Below are positions 8,612-17,419 of a DNA stretch of 54,545 nt, one piece after another. The notes under the pieces are model-generated. The model saw only the letters and a list, made by a program, of their open reading frames with translations. It made no database searches and was not told the DNA's origin. Position 1 is the first letter of the stretch. Each line of letters begins with the position of its first letter. The stretch is from Pseudomonadota bacterium. Its GTDB lineage: Bacteria; Pseudomonadota; Gammaproteobacteria; Legionellales; Legionellaceae. The stretch is taken from NCBI GenBank assembly GCA_020051095.1, contig JAGVJN010000021.1:1-54545 (forward strand), read 5' to 3'. The position numbers and the translations under genes were made by a program.

Positions 8612-11170
8612 ATGCCCTCAACATCCCCAAGCAAGCATATCAGTCAATTTAAGCAACAATTGGGAGAAAAAATCCACCAGTTGTCAGTGCCCCAATTTAC
8701 TACCAAATTGGTTAATTATATCGATAATTTGATTGTATCTCTTTACCAAAAACATCAACTCAATCGATATGCGATAGGCATACTGGCAGTTGGTAGCTAT
8801 GGTCGTCGCGAATTGCAGCTCTATTCCGACGTTGATTTGGTTATTCTTAGCAGCAAAAATCTATCCGAAACTGGCAAACAGAAGGCGGGACTTTTTATCC
8901 AGGATTGCTGGGATTTGGGCTTAACGATTAGTCATCAAATAACAACTGTAAAACAACTTGCTGAGCTGGCTGCAAACGATTTGAGTGTTATTTCCTCTCT
9001 TCTCGATATGAGAATGTTAGCTGGAAAAGGGGACTTAATGGATTCACTTGCCTTCCAAACCCACCCGAGTCAAATGTGGACTAGTGAGACGTTTTTTCAG
9101 GCAAAACTGTCTGAACAAAAAAAGCGTTATGAAAAATATGGTGAAACAGCTTATAACTTAGAACCAAATGTCAAATATGGTCCAGGTGGTCTGAGAGATT
9201 TGCAAATCATTTTAAGCATTGGTAAACGCCATTTTGGAATCAAAAAATTAGCTGATGGAATTAATTGCGGTTTTTTTAATGATAAGGAATATGAAGAATT
9301 GGTTCAATGCCAACATTTTCTATGGCAAATACGTAATAGCCTCCATTTCTTAGCTGGAAAAGCGGAAGAAAGGCTTTTATTTGATTACCAAATTAAACTC
9401 TCTCGATTGTTTGGATTTCAAGACAACAATGCAAATTTAGCCATTGAGCAACTAATGAAAACTTATTTCAATGTCATCAAACGAACTCGTGAGCTAAACG
9501 AAATGTTATTACAACTATTCAATGAAACAATCGTATTTCATCAAAAACAGAAAATCAAACCAATAGACGATTGCTTACAAGTGTCTAACCAACACATTGA
9601 AATCTGTAAACCCCACATCTTCCACCAACACCCGATCGTACTATTACGTTTATTTTATACCATGGCAAAGAATCCTTCTATACGTGGTATACGTGCAAAT
9701 ACAATTCGCCTAATTCGACAAAATCTCTATTTGATCAATCGTCGTTTTAAAAATATGAGCGAAGCAAAAAAATTATTTTTAGCCCTATTCCAGCAAGATA
9801 ATTCACCCTATGAAACACTCCATCAAATGAATCGATATGGCGTGCTCGGGCGTTATTTGGAGAGCTTTTCTCATGTAACAGGCCAGATGCAATATGATTT
9901 ATTCCATGTTTATACTGTTGACCAACATACGCTCTTTGTCATTCGAAATATCGGACGATTTCTAGACCCAGCCTATGAGGGTAAATTCAACCTAGCCTAT
10001 CGTTTAATGTCAGATTTGCCTAACAAGGACATCCTTTATTTAGCAGCACTGTTCCATGATATTGGCAAAGGTAGGGGCGGCGATCATTCCGAAATTGGCG
10101 CAAAAGAAGCAAGCGATTTTGGGATATCCCATTCCCTCGAAAATGACAAAATTGACTTATTAGTTTGGCTGGTTGAAAACCATCTGTTGATGTCTCAAAC
10201 TACCCAGCGCTCGGATATTTATGACCCACAAATCATCCATGCTTTTTGTCAACATTTACCCAAACCTGACTACTTAGACTATCTTTACCTACTGACTGTC
10301 GCAGATATTTGTGCAACAAATCCTGCTTTGTGGACCGCGTGGAAAGATTCGCTCCTTAAAGAATTATATCGGTCAGCTAAACAAGTGATGCATGATGAAC
10401 GCGCATTGATTAATGAATCCGTGATTATCGAAGAAAGACAGCAACAATCTCTATCCCAGTTACTCGCAATGGGGTATCAAAAAAGTGCTATCCTTACACT
10501 TTGGCAATCAATCAAAACGAAGTACTTTTTACATGAATCCCCAGAAATCATAACAAGACATACCGGATCCATATTAGATTGTGAGCGATACCCGCTCGTT
10601 ATGATTATGCCTCACCATAGTCAAGGCGGCACGGAAGTATTCACTTATCTGCCTCATCGCGAGGACAGATTTGTTATTATTTCAACTGTCTTGAACAACC
10701 TGCATTGCACCATTCAAGAAGCATTTATTTCAACAGGAAAAAACCAATTTGACCTTGATACATTCGTCATCTTGGATGAAAAAAATCGTGAAATAACCTC
10801 GAAGGAAAAAACAGATAAAATCAAGCACAGCCTTACATATTATCTTAAATCGAAGGAGCGCCTCCCATCCATTATTAAACGCAGACAAACCCGCACACAA
10901 GCCCATTTTAATGTTGAGCCCAGCCTTGAATTTAGTTTACATCCAAAGCAGAATCAAACCTTATTGTTTTTGGTCACTGGGGACAGACCAGGCTTATTGG
11001 CAGCAATTAGCCATGTTTTTTATCAACAGCATATTCAGCTACATCATGCCAAGATTGCAACTGCCGGGGAACGCGTTGAAGATACCTTTCATATCAGTAA
11101 TGCAGATGGTAAGCCATTGTCCAATGAAGAAAAGTTAGCTTTACAAGCTGCTTTGAATAAAGTGATTTAA
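8612..11170 (+). CDS. glnD: [Protein-PII] uridylyltransferase/uridylyl-removing enzyme
   Basis: GlnD senses glutamine and adds or removes UMP on PII, setting nitrogen regulation. The 852 residues are slightly fewer than E. coli's 890. In order: the nucleotidyltransferase motif G-S-Y-G-R-R-E-L (from residue 61) with D73-V-D75; a linker helical domain; the HD hydrolase motif L-F-H-D-I-G-K-G near 480; and two C-terminal ACT domains (about 690-760 and 785-850), so both activities should be intact. The usual P-Y-S-D before the Asp pair is L-Y-S-D here. No ribosome binding site precedes the ATG at 8612, and a perfect TATAAT at 8595-8600 would start transcription only about 5 nt upstream, so this may be a near-leaderless message. 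No PII gene is in the window. Confidence 0.95.
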   Translation: MPSTSPSKHISQFKQQLGEKIHQLSVPQFTTKLVNYIDNLIVSLYQKHQLNRYAIGILAVGSYGRRELQLYSDVDLVILSSKNLSETGKQKAGLFIQDCWDLGLTISHQITTVKQLAELAANDLSVISSLLDMRMLAGKGDLMDSLAFQTHPSQMWTSETFFQAKLSEQKKRYEKYGETAYNLEPNVKYGPGGLRDLQIILSIGKRHFGIKKLADGINCGFFNDKEYEELVQCQHFLWQIRNSLHFLAGKAEERLLFDYQIKLSRLFGFQDNNANLAIEQLMKTYFNVIKRTRELNEMLLQLFNETIVFHQKQKIKPIDDCLQVSNQHIEICKPHIFHQHPIVLLRLFYTMAKNPSIRGIRANTIRLIRQNLYLINRRFKNMSEAKKLFLALFQQDNSPYETLHQMNRYGVLGRYLESFSHVTGQMQYDLFHVYTVDQHTLFVIRNIGRFLDPAYEGKFNLAYRLMSDLPNKDILYLAALFHDIGKGRGGDHSEIGAKEASDFGISHSLENDKIDLLVWLVENHLLMSQTTQRSDIYDPQIIHAFCQHLPKPDYLDYLYLLTVADICATNPALWTAWKDSLLKELYRSAKQVMHDERALINESVIIEERQQQSLSQLLAMGYQKSAILTLWQSIKTKYFLHESPEIITRHTGSILDCERYPLVMIMPHHSQGGTEVFTYLPHREDRFVIISTVLNNLHCTIQEAFISTGKNQFDLDTFVILDEKNREITSKEKTDKIKHSLTYYLKSKERLPSIIKRRQTRTQAHFNVEPSLEFSLHPKQNQTLLFLVTGDRPGLLAAISHVFYQQHIQLHHAKIATAGERVEDTFHISNADGKPLSNEEKLALQAALNKVI

Positions 11171-11194
11171 TCGCGTTAGTTAGGAAGACAACAA

Positions 11195-11938
11195 TCACTG
11201 ACTTGACAGCTGAGCCATTAATTTCTCAACACGGCTTTGCTCAAGTTCGACCATTTTGCCCCTTGATAAGTTTCTTGGCAATTGAATATCCCCATAGCGA
11301 ATTCTAATTAGCCTGGATACGTCAACACCCTGTGATTGCCATATGCGCCTTACCTCTCGATTTCGCCCCTCACATAGCACCACGTGATACCATTGATTCT
11401 TACCTTCACCACCTTGATAAGTAATTGTTTTAAATTGCGCAAGGCCATCTTCTAGCTCAACCCCTTTAAGCATTTCATTGATCATTTGCTCTGTCACTTC
11501 GCCATTAACTCTCACGGCATATTCACGTTCAAACTGCCTAGAGGGATGCATCAAGTAATTAGCAAGCTCTCCGTCATTTGTGAGTAATAAGAGACCCGAG
11601 GTGTTGATGTCTAAACGTCCAATTTGCACCCATCTTCCTTGTCTTAATTTTGGTAAATTATCAAATACGGTTTTAGAGTGCTCTGGATCCTGGCGAGAGC
11701 AAATTTCACCGACAGGTTTATGATATAAAATAACACGCGTTCTAATGGTTCGTGCTAATGGATTATTGATGCGCTTGCTTTTAACAGATATCTTATCTCT
11801 TGGACCAACCGAGTCGCCAACCGAGGCAACTGTCCCATTGACTTTAATCCACCCCTGCTCAATCCACTTCTCCATTTCTCGACGGGAGCCTAACCCCGCC
11901 ATGCTTAAGACTTTTTGTAATCGTTGCTTTTCACTCAT
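11195..11938 (-). CDS. rluB: 23S rRNA pseudouridine(2605) synthase, RluB type
   Basis: RluB modifies U2605 of 23S rRNA. The 247 residues contain an N-terminal S4 RNA-binding domain (QRLQKVLSMAGLGSRREME through W-I-K-V-N-G) and the RsuA-family catalytic motif G-R-L-D-I-N-T-S-G-L-L-L-L-T-N-D-G with its Asp nucleophile, then R-E-Y-A-V-R-V and E-G-R-N-R-E-V-R-R-I-W. It is shorter at the C-terminus than E. coli RluB. The ATG overlaps the scpB stop by 4 bp. RluB next to scpAB is a common gammaproteobacterial arrangement, which favours RluB over RluE or RluF. Confidence 0.88.
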   Translation of the reverse strand: MSEKQRLQKVLSMAGLGSRREMEKWIEQGWIKVNGTVASVGDSVGPRDKISVKSKRINNPLARTIRTRVILYHKPVGEICSRQDPEHSKTVFDNLPKLRQGRWVQIGRLDINTSGLLLLTNDGELANYLMHPSRQFEREYAVRVNGEVTEQMINEMLKGVELEDGLAQFKTITYQGGEGKNQWYHVVLCEGRNREVRRIWQSQGVDVSRLIRIRYGDIQLPRNLSRGKMVELEQSRVEKLMAQLSSQ

Positions 11939-12495
11939 AAGTATATTTCTTCAATTTGATCAGCTTCAACTATCCCATTTATCCCCTCGATTACAGGTAA
12001 ATCCTGCAAAGAAGGTAATTTGAAATAATCTAAAAATTGACTAGTAGTGCGGTATAATGCTGGCTTACCAGGGGCATCTCGATAGCCGCTAATTCGAATC
12101 CATTCTCTATCGACGAGTGTTTTCAATATTTGGCTGCTAACACTCACGCCACGTATTGCTTCGATGTCTCCCCGAGTCACTGGTTGTTTATAGGCAATAA
12201 TTGCCAATGTTTCCAGCGTTGCAGCAGAGTACTTTGGCGGCTTTTCAGCCCTAAACAGGTTTATCCAAGGTGCAAAGGCCTCTTTTGTCAAAATTTGCCA
12301 GCCGCTCGCTAGTTTAACCAGCTCAAATGCGCGATCGCTATAATCCCTCTTTAGTTGATGTAATGCAAGTGTTATCTGCTCAGGCGATATCGACCCATTG
12401 TTTTGTAGAATAGTTAATAGCGTCTCTTCGCTAACTGGTTGAGAAGCGGTTATTAAAATAGCCTCAATGACGGCTTTGATATCGATTTCGATCAT
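11935..12495 (-). CDS. scpB: Segregation and condensation protein B
   Basis: ScpB dimerises and, with ScpA and SMC, forms the condensin-like complex that helps segregate chromosomes. The 186 residues contain two winged-helix units. Typical motifs are I-E-A-I-L-I-T-A-S-Q-P-V near the start, the central L-E-T-L-A-I-I-A-Y-K-Q-P-V-T-R-G-D-I-E-A-I-R-G-V segment (about 93-115), and W-I-R-I-S-G-Y-R-D-A-P-G-K-P. It overlaps both neighbours by 4 bp. No SMC gene is visible in the window. Confidence 0.94.
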   Translation of the reverse strand: MIEIDIKAVIEAILITASQPVSEETLLTILQNNGSISPEQITLALHQLKRDYSDRAFELVKLASGWQILTKEAFAPWINLFRAEKPPKYSAATLETLAIIAYKQPVTRGDIEAIRGVSVSSQILKTLVDREWIRISGYRDAPGKPALYRTTSQFLDYFKLPSLQDLPVIEGINGIVEADQIEEIYL

Positions 12496-13304
12496 AAACT
12501 CGCCTGTATTGTGATAGGAGCATATGGACTTTCTTGTTCAATAAGTATACTACCTGATTTTGCTAATTCAAGGATAGCTAACATGGAAACGACTAATCCT
12601 TGAAGCCCTTCTGATGCTGTAAACAAATGATAGAATGAGAGTGATTTAGACGTTTTAATTTTTTCTAAAATACTCTGCATTCGATCCTTTACTGACAATG
12701 GCTCTTGGACAATCTGATGACTCACTCGATGGGATTGCCTTTGCAACACATCTCGCATGGCTTCCTGCAACGCAGGTAATACGACGTTTGGATGAATCAC
12801 CCAGTCGCTTAATCCTTGTCCTTTAACATCCACGGCATGAAAGTCATACTCTTGACATGGAAGTTTAGCGATGATTTCAGCCGCACGCTTAATTATTTCA
12901 TAATTTTGAAGCTGCTTAACCAGCGCCATCCTCGGGTCATCTTCCGATTCCTCTTCATAAGGCGACTTGGGCAAAAGCAAACGAGATTTGATTTCAGCAA
13001 GCGTTGCTGCCATCAATAAATAATCAACCGCTAACTCAAATCGATGCGCTTCCATCAATTCAATATAGTTTAGATACTGATTTGTTATTTTGACGATTGG
13101 AATATCCAGTATATCAATATTTTGTTTACGTATAAGATAAAGTAACAAATCCAGAGGGCCGGAAAAACTATCCAGCAATACGCGCATCGCATCCGGTGGT
13201 ATGTATAAGTCAGACGGCAAGTTTTCAACGAGCTCACCATCGATATAAACTGCCTCAGTCAATGCAAGTTCAGATATCAATGCCCATTGCCTCACGCACG
13301 TCAT
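12492..13304 (-). CDS. scpA: Segregation and condensation protein A (kleisin)
   Basis: ScpA bridges SMC heads. The family core begins at Y-I-P-P-D-A-M, continues through F-S-G-P-L-D-L-L-L-Y-L-I-R-K-Q-N-I-D-I-L-D-I-P-I, then M-A-A-T-L-A-E-I-K-S-R-L-L-L-P, and ends in a C-terminal winged-helix stretch (about 205-265). The ATG at 13304 lies 35 bp inside the 3' end of trpS. In-frame TTG codons at residues 9 and 15 would shorten the overlap, so the start is uncertain by up to about 15 residues. The overlap suggests translational coupling to trpS. Confidence 0.93.
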   Translation of the reverse strand: MTCVRQWALISELALTEAVYIDGELVENLPSDLYIPPDAMRVLLDSFSGPLDLLLYLIRKQNIDILDIPIVKITNQYLNYIELMEAHRFELAVDYLLMAATLAEIKSRLLLPKSPYEEESEDDPRMALVKQLQNYEIIKRAAEIIAKLPCQEYDFHAVDVKGQGLSDWVIHPNVVLPALQEAMRDVLQRQSHRVSHQIVQEPLSVKDRMQSILEKIKTSKSLSFYHLFTASEGLQGLVVSMLAILELAKSGSILIEQESPYAPITIQASL

Positions 13305-14484
13305 TTAACGTCTTATTTGCCTCATCACGAGCAGACTCGCTTCCTTCTGCAATGACTTTTTTTACCGATCCAGGATCTTGCTCTAACTCGATTATTTGTT
13401 GCTGGATGGGAGCCAGCTCTTTGTTAATAGCATCAACAATCGGTCGTTTGCAGTCTATACAACCAATGCCTGCTGTGCGGCAACCAGTCTGCACCCAATC
13501 TTTCGTAGAATCGTCGGAATATAATTTGTGAAAATCCCAAACAGGGCATTTTTGTGGCTCACCCGGATCCGTTCGCTTCACACGTGCTGGATCCGTTGGC
13601 ATTTTTAAAATTTTTTGTTCAACAATAGCCGGTTCTTCTCGTAGCGAAATGGTATTGCCATAAGACTTTGACATTTTTTGACCATCAATGCCGGGCACCT
13701 TGGCATTTGCGGTCAATAATGGATGTGGTTCTGGCAAAATTATTTTACCTGTACCATCCAAATAGCCATAAAGCCGTTCTTTATCACCAATCGAAAGATT
13801 ATGCTGATGAGCTAATAAGGCTTGGGCTGTCGTTAAACTTTCATGACAACCTTCTTGTTGAAACTGTTTTCGCAAATTTTGATATAATTTGCCATTCTTT
13901 TTGCCCATTTTTTTGATAGCATCCATTGCTAACTGCTCAAAATTAGGCTCCCTTCCATACATATAATTAAATCGTCTTGCAACTTCTCGCGTTAATTCAA
14001 TATGTGAAACCTGATCCTCGCCAACTGGTACATGATCAGCGCGATATATAAGGACGTCAGCGCTTTGCAATACGGGATAACCTAAAAATCCGTAAGTTGA
14101 TAAATCTTTATCTTTCAGCTTTTCTTGTTGATCTTTATAGGTGGGAACTCGCTCTAACCAGCCTAAGGGGGTGATCATAGACAATAGCAAAAACAATTCG
14201 GCATGCTCAGGCACCCAGGATTGGATAAATAAGGTTGCCAGCCCAGGATTCACGCCGCAAGCCAGCCAATCAATCACCATATCCCAGATTATTTGTTTCA
14301 TAAAACCTGGTTCATCATACCTCGTCGTCAATCCATGCCAATCCGCTACAAAGTAAAAACATTCATATTGGTTTTGTAAGTCAATCCAATTTTTTATAAC
14401 ACCATGATAATGGCCCAGATGCAAACGACCACTCGCTCGCATCCCAGAAACAACACGCTTATTTTCAGAATATAAAGATGACAT
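13270..14484 (-). CDS. trpS: Tryptophanyl-tRNA synthetase, long form with Cys4 iron-sulfur motif
   Basis: This class Ic synthetase charges tRNA-Trp. The signature HLGH (22-25) and KMSKS (270-274) motifs are intact, as is the W-H-G-L-T-T-R-Y region that shapes the Trp pocket. At 404 residues it is about 70 longer than E. coli TrpRS (334). The extra length is mostly an insert at about 182-250 before the I-I-L-P-E-P-H-P-L-L segment. Near the anticodon-binding domain four cysteines, C313, C335, C342 and C345, follow C-x21-C-x6-C-x2-C, almost the C-x22-C-x6-C-x2-C motif that holds a [4Fe-4S] cluster in Thermotoga maritima TrpRS. The gene sits between yciO (29 bp away) and scpA (overlapping). Confidence 0.95.
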   Translation of the reverse strand: MSSLYSENKRVVSGMRASGRLHLGHYHGVIKNWIDLQNQYECFYFVADWHGLTTRYDEPGFMKQIIWDMVIDWLACGVNPGLATLFIQSWVPEHAELFLLLSMITPLGWLERVPTYKDQQEKLKDKDLSTYGFLGYPVLQSADVLIYRADHVPVGEDQVSHIELTREVARRFNYMYGREPNFEQLAMDAIKKMGKKNGKLYQNLRKQFQQEGCHESLTTAQALLAHQHNLSIGDKERLYGYLDGTGKIILPEPHPLLTANAKVPGIDGQKMSKSYGNTISLREEPAIVEQKILKMPTDPARVKRTDPGEPQKCPVWDFHKLYSDDSTKDWVQTGCRTAGIGCIDCKRPIVDAINKELAPIQQQIIELEQDPGSVKKVIAEGSESARDEANKTLNDVREAMGIDI

Positions 14485-14513
14485 TATTTTCTAGCTCTTA
14501 TTACGCTTAATGA

Positions 14514-15134
14514 TTAACTAAATGGTGAGGGATCCCCGCCCCCTACTCGAATGATACTAGGATAATTCCCTGTTAAATCAACCACCGTTGTCGGTTCATT
14601 ACCCACATTGCCGCCATCAATGATTAAATCAACTTGGTTTCCTAAAACATCTCTTATTGCCTCTGGTTCACTGAGTGGAACTTCAGCGCCAGGCAAAATT
14701 AATGTGGTACTCATAAGAGGTGCTTCCAAACAGTCCAGCAAAGCTAGCGTCACTACATTTTTGGGAACTCGCAAGCCCAAGGTTTTTCTTTTCGGATGAA
14801 GCATTAAGCGAGGCACTTCAGAAGTGGCGTTTAAGATAAATGTATAGGCACCCGGTGTGAAAGCTTTTAACAATCGAAAGATGGGGTTAGTCACCTTTGC
14901 ATAAGTTCCAAGATCGGACAGATCCCGGCATACCAAAGTCATATTGTGATGTTTGTCTAAATGACGGATACGACGAATCCGTTCTAGCGCCTTCTTATTT
15001 CCTAACCGACACCCTAACGCATACCCTGAATCGGTCGGATATACTACTAATCCCCCATTTTCAATAAGATTAGTTGCTTGGCGTAACAATCTTGCCTGTG
15101 GATTATCCGGATGGATGGCAAAAAATTGACTCAT
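14514..15134 (-). CDS. yciO: YciO/Sua5/YrdC-family protein
   Basis: The 206 residues match E. coli YciO in length and almost word for word at the start (M-S-Q-F-F-x-I-H-P-D-N-P-Q) and in V-V-Y-P-T-D-S-G-Y-A-L-G-C, C-R-D-L-S-D-L, P-G-A-Y-T-F-I-L, K-T-L-G-L-R-V-P and D-L-I-I-D-G-G. YciO is a paralogue of the TsaC/Sua5 threonylcarbamoyl-adenylate synthases and binds RNA and ATP-like ligands, but its physiological substrate is not settled. It is not expected to be the cell's main TsaC. It lies 12 bp after rnm in the same operon. Confidence 0.93.
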   Translation of the reverse strand: MSQFFAIHPDNPQARLLRQATNLIENGGLVVYPTDSGYALGCRLGNKKALERIRRIRHLDKHHNMTLVCRDLSDLGTYAKVTNPIFRLLKAFTPGAYTFILNATSEVPRLMLHPKRKTLGLRVPKNVVTLALLDCLEAPLMSTTLILPGAEVPLSEPEAIRDVLGNQVDLIIDGGNVGNEPTTVVDLTGNYPSIIRVGGGDPSPFS

Positions 15135-15146
15135 TCATGTCCCCTA

Positions 15147-15974
15147 TTAAGTCGTCCACAATGACCACACTGGTTGTATATTCTCAGGTAGCTTTGGTTG
15201 CCCTCCTAAACCAACTTGGGTTTCTGGTCCACCGTGAAAATCTGACCCTGAAGAAGCAAGCATACCATATTCTTGGCAAAAGGCAGCAATTAGTTTAATT
15301 CCTTCGATATTTTGATTCCCTGACACAACCTCAATCCCCTCACCACCGACATCCTTAAATTCCTCAATGAGTTGGCACAACTTAGTTTGCGTCAATCCAT
15401 ATTTTTGCGGGTGAGCTAACACAGCAATGCCGCCACTGCCTTTGATCGCATGAACAGCTTCCGCTAAGCTTATCCACTGGCATGCATGGTAAGCTGGCCG
15501 CCCTCTTTTCAAATAACGCTTAAATGCCTGCGCTCTGTCTTTCACATACCCAGCATTAACGAGCACTTGCGCGAAATGTGGACGTGCGAGGTGATCATGG
15601 CCGGCTAATTCAATGGCCGCTCTTAATGGATCAGGAACACCCAGTTGAGCTAATGACTCTGCAATTGAATTAGCTCGTTGACGTCGTCTCAATTTTTGTT
15701 CAACAACCACCTCTTTAATCAATGGATTGTCAATATCTATCTGTAAGCCTAATATATGGATATCGTGTTTATTCCAGCGAATACTAATCTCGATCCCAGG
15801 GATGATTGTTATCGGTTTATCTTGGGTTATTTGTTGTAATTCAGAAACACCTGCAACTGTATCATGGTCTGTTAATGCCAACATGGTAACGGATCGAGAC
15901 AATGCTTGTTGGGAAAGAGCAGTTACACTCAAAAAACCATCCGAATAGGTACTGTGACAATGCAAATCAATCAT
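15147..15974 (-). CDS. rnm: PHP-domain phosphoesterase, RNase AM (YciV) family
   Basis: RNase AM (YciV, also called TrpH) is a 5'-3' exonuclease that matures rRNA 5' ends and also hydrolyses 3',5'-bisphosphonucleotides. The 275-residue protein has the polymerase-and-histidinol-phosphatase metal motifs: D-L-H-C-H-S-T-Y-S-D-G at the N-terminus, A-L-T-D-H-D-T, I-P-G-I-E-I-S, L-A-H-P-Q-K, and S-G-S-D-F-H-G near the end. It appears to be the first gene of the rnm-yciO-trpS-scpA-scpB-rluB operon, with an extended -10 promoter upstream. Confidence 0.9.
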   Translation of the reverse strand: MIDLHCHSTYSDGFLSVTALSQQALSRSVTMLALTDHDTVAGVSELQQITQDKPITIIPGIEISIRWNKHDIHILGLQIDIDNPLIKEVVVEQKLRRRQRANSIAESLAQLGVPDPLRAAIELAGHDHLARPHFAQVLVNAGYVKDRAQAFKRYLKRGRPAYHACQWISLAEAVHAIKGSGGIAVLAHPQKYGLTQTKLCQLIEEFKDVGGEGIEVVSGNQNIEGIKLIAAFCQEYGMLASSGSDFHGGPETQVGLGGQPKLPENIQPVWSLWTT

Positions 15975-16015
15975 GGATTAAAACTTAGAGAAAAAGGCTG
16001 TCTATGTTGATATAA

Positions 16016-16024
16016 ATTATAGCA
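16016..16024 (-). promoter_or_regulatory. Extended -10 promoter upstream of rnm operon
   Basis: On the minus strand this reads TGCTATAAT, a perfect -10 preceded by the TGn extension. No convincing -35 is visible, as is common for extended -10 promoters. It lies 42 bp before the rnm ATG, in the gap after bioD. Confidence 0.45.
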
Positions 16025-16037
16025 TTTTGCAAGTTTT

Positions 16038-16703
16038 TTAGATTAAACTAACGACTTTCTCCATCATCCGCGTCACATCAATTTGTTTGCTGTGATGGTT
16101 AACGGTAGCTATCAGAGGTATATTTATTCGCGATTGAATCGCTTGGATATTATCCTCAACATGGCTCATTTGGGGGTCAACCTTATTAGCAATCCAGCCA
16201 GCAACTGGTAATTGGTACTTGTGGATAACCTCATTCAGTAAGAGTGTGTGGTTGATACAACCCAATCGAATAGCCACAACGATTATCATGGGTAACTGGC
16301 TATATTTAACAACATCAATCCATGTTTCGGATTCATTCAATGGAACCATCAATCCCCCAGCACCCTCTATCAGACGCAATTGAAAGGTTTGATATTGTGA
16401 CTGGTTCAAGAAAGCATGGATATCCTTAGCGTTGATTGTTATGCCTTCCGCTTGAGCAGCCAAATGCGGGGCTATGGGCTGATTAAATAACCATTGATTG
16501 ATACTCATATTCGATTGGTTTGCCCCCATGAGAATCTGAACATCCTCATTGACCCATTGCTCTTGCAACCACTCACAACCGGAGGCAATCGGCTTTAAAC
16601 CAACACAACGGAAGTGCAAACTGCGGAAATAGTGAATTAATAATCGGGTCACATACGTTTTTCCACAGCCTGTATCCGTGCCGGTGATGAAGAATGTAGT
16701 CAT
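16038..16703 (-). CDS. bioD: Dethiobiotin synthetase
   Basis: BioD closes the ureido ring of dethiobiotin from 7,8-diaminopelargonate, CO2 and ATP. The 221 residues begin M-T-T-F-F-I-T-G-T-D-T-G-C-G-K-T-Y-V, the P-loop start of the family. They also carry the K-P-I-A-S-G-C substrate loop and E-G-A-G-G-L-M-V-P-L. The frame is open to 16769, but the ATG at 16703 overlaps the bioH stop in an ATGA arrangement and begins exactly where the family begins. It is the last gene of the bioB-F-H-D operon. Confidence 0.95.
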   Translation of the reverse strand: MTTFFITGTDTGCGKTYVTRLLIHYFRSLHFRCVGLKPIASGCEWLQEQWVNEDVQILMGANQSNMSINQWLFNQPIAPHLAAQAEGITINAKDIHAFLNQSQYQTFQLRLIEGAGGLMVPLNESETWIDVVKYSQLPMIIVVAIRLGCINHTLLLNEVIHKYQLPVAGWIANKVDPQMSHVEDNIQAIQSRINIPLIATVNHHSKQIDVTRMMEKVVSLI

Positions 16704-17419
16704 GTTAATCTCTCTTGCATATGGTCTATAAAGATATCCGGATGTGTCAAAAATGGCATATGACCACAATGGTTGATGATGCTCACATCATTGACACATA
16801 ATTTTCCAGATAATACATTGGCTAATGAGGACGGTACAATCGCATCTTGCTTTCCCAACAAAAATGACACATTGCCTTCATAGCCCTGGATATGATGGCG
16901 AAAATCCATTTCTTTTAATAGGGTTAACCCTAATTCTGCATCCGTTGGTAAAGCGGGGGCATATTGATATATTGGACGATGGCTATGATTTAGGAATTGT
17001 AATTCGATAAAATCATGCACGGTTTTTATTGGATCATAGGCATATCGCCGATAAAATCGCGTTAGCACAGCCGGCTCAATGCCAGGCCAGTCGTTATACT
17101 TTAGAAAACAAGGGGATGTTGCCACTGCGGCAAGGTGGTTGATACGCCTACCACCTTGATTGGCGACATGGAAAGCATATAAGCCGCCCAGCGACCAACC
17201 AATGATTGAAAAGGACTGAGGGAGTATATTTAGAAGATTATTTGTAAACAAATCCATCGGCATGGAAGGTGTAAGACCATGCCCTGGCAGGTCAACGGTT
17301 AGCATTTGCCAATTAGAGGGCCAGATGGGTTTTAAACAATCCCAAATCGCATGATCAAACCCCCAGCCATGTAAGCATAAAACAGATAATCCCTTTCCAT
17401 ATTGGTAGAGTTGTATCAT
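16700..17419 (-). CDS. bioH: Pimeloyl-[ACP] methyl ester carboxylesterase
   Basis: BioH releases methanol from pimeloyl-ACP methyl ester, ending the BioC/BioH route to pimeloyl-ACP. The 239-residue alpha/beta hydrolase has the oxyanion H-G-W-G-F-D, the nucleophile elbow G-W-S76-L-G-G, and a catalytic Asp and His in G-K-Q-D-A-I-V-P and C-G-H-M-P-F. Length and position, overlapping bioF and bioD by 4 bp each, agree with BioH rather than a general esterase. Confidence 0.92.
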   Translation of the reverse strand: MIQLYQYGKGLSVLCLHGWGFDHAIWDCLKPIWPSNWQMLTVDLPGHGLTPSMPMDLFTNNLLNILPQSFSIIGWSLGGLYAFHVANQGGRRINHLAAVATSPCFLKYNDWPGIEPAVLTRFYRRYAYDPIKTVHDFIELQFLNHSHRPIYQYAPALPTDAELGLTLLKEMDFRHHIQGYEGNVSFLLGKQDAIVPSSLANVLSGKLCVNDVSIINHCGHMPFLTHPDIFIDHMQERLT

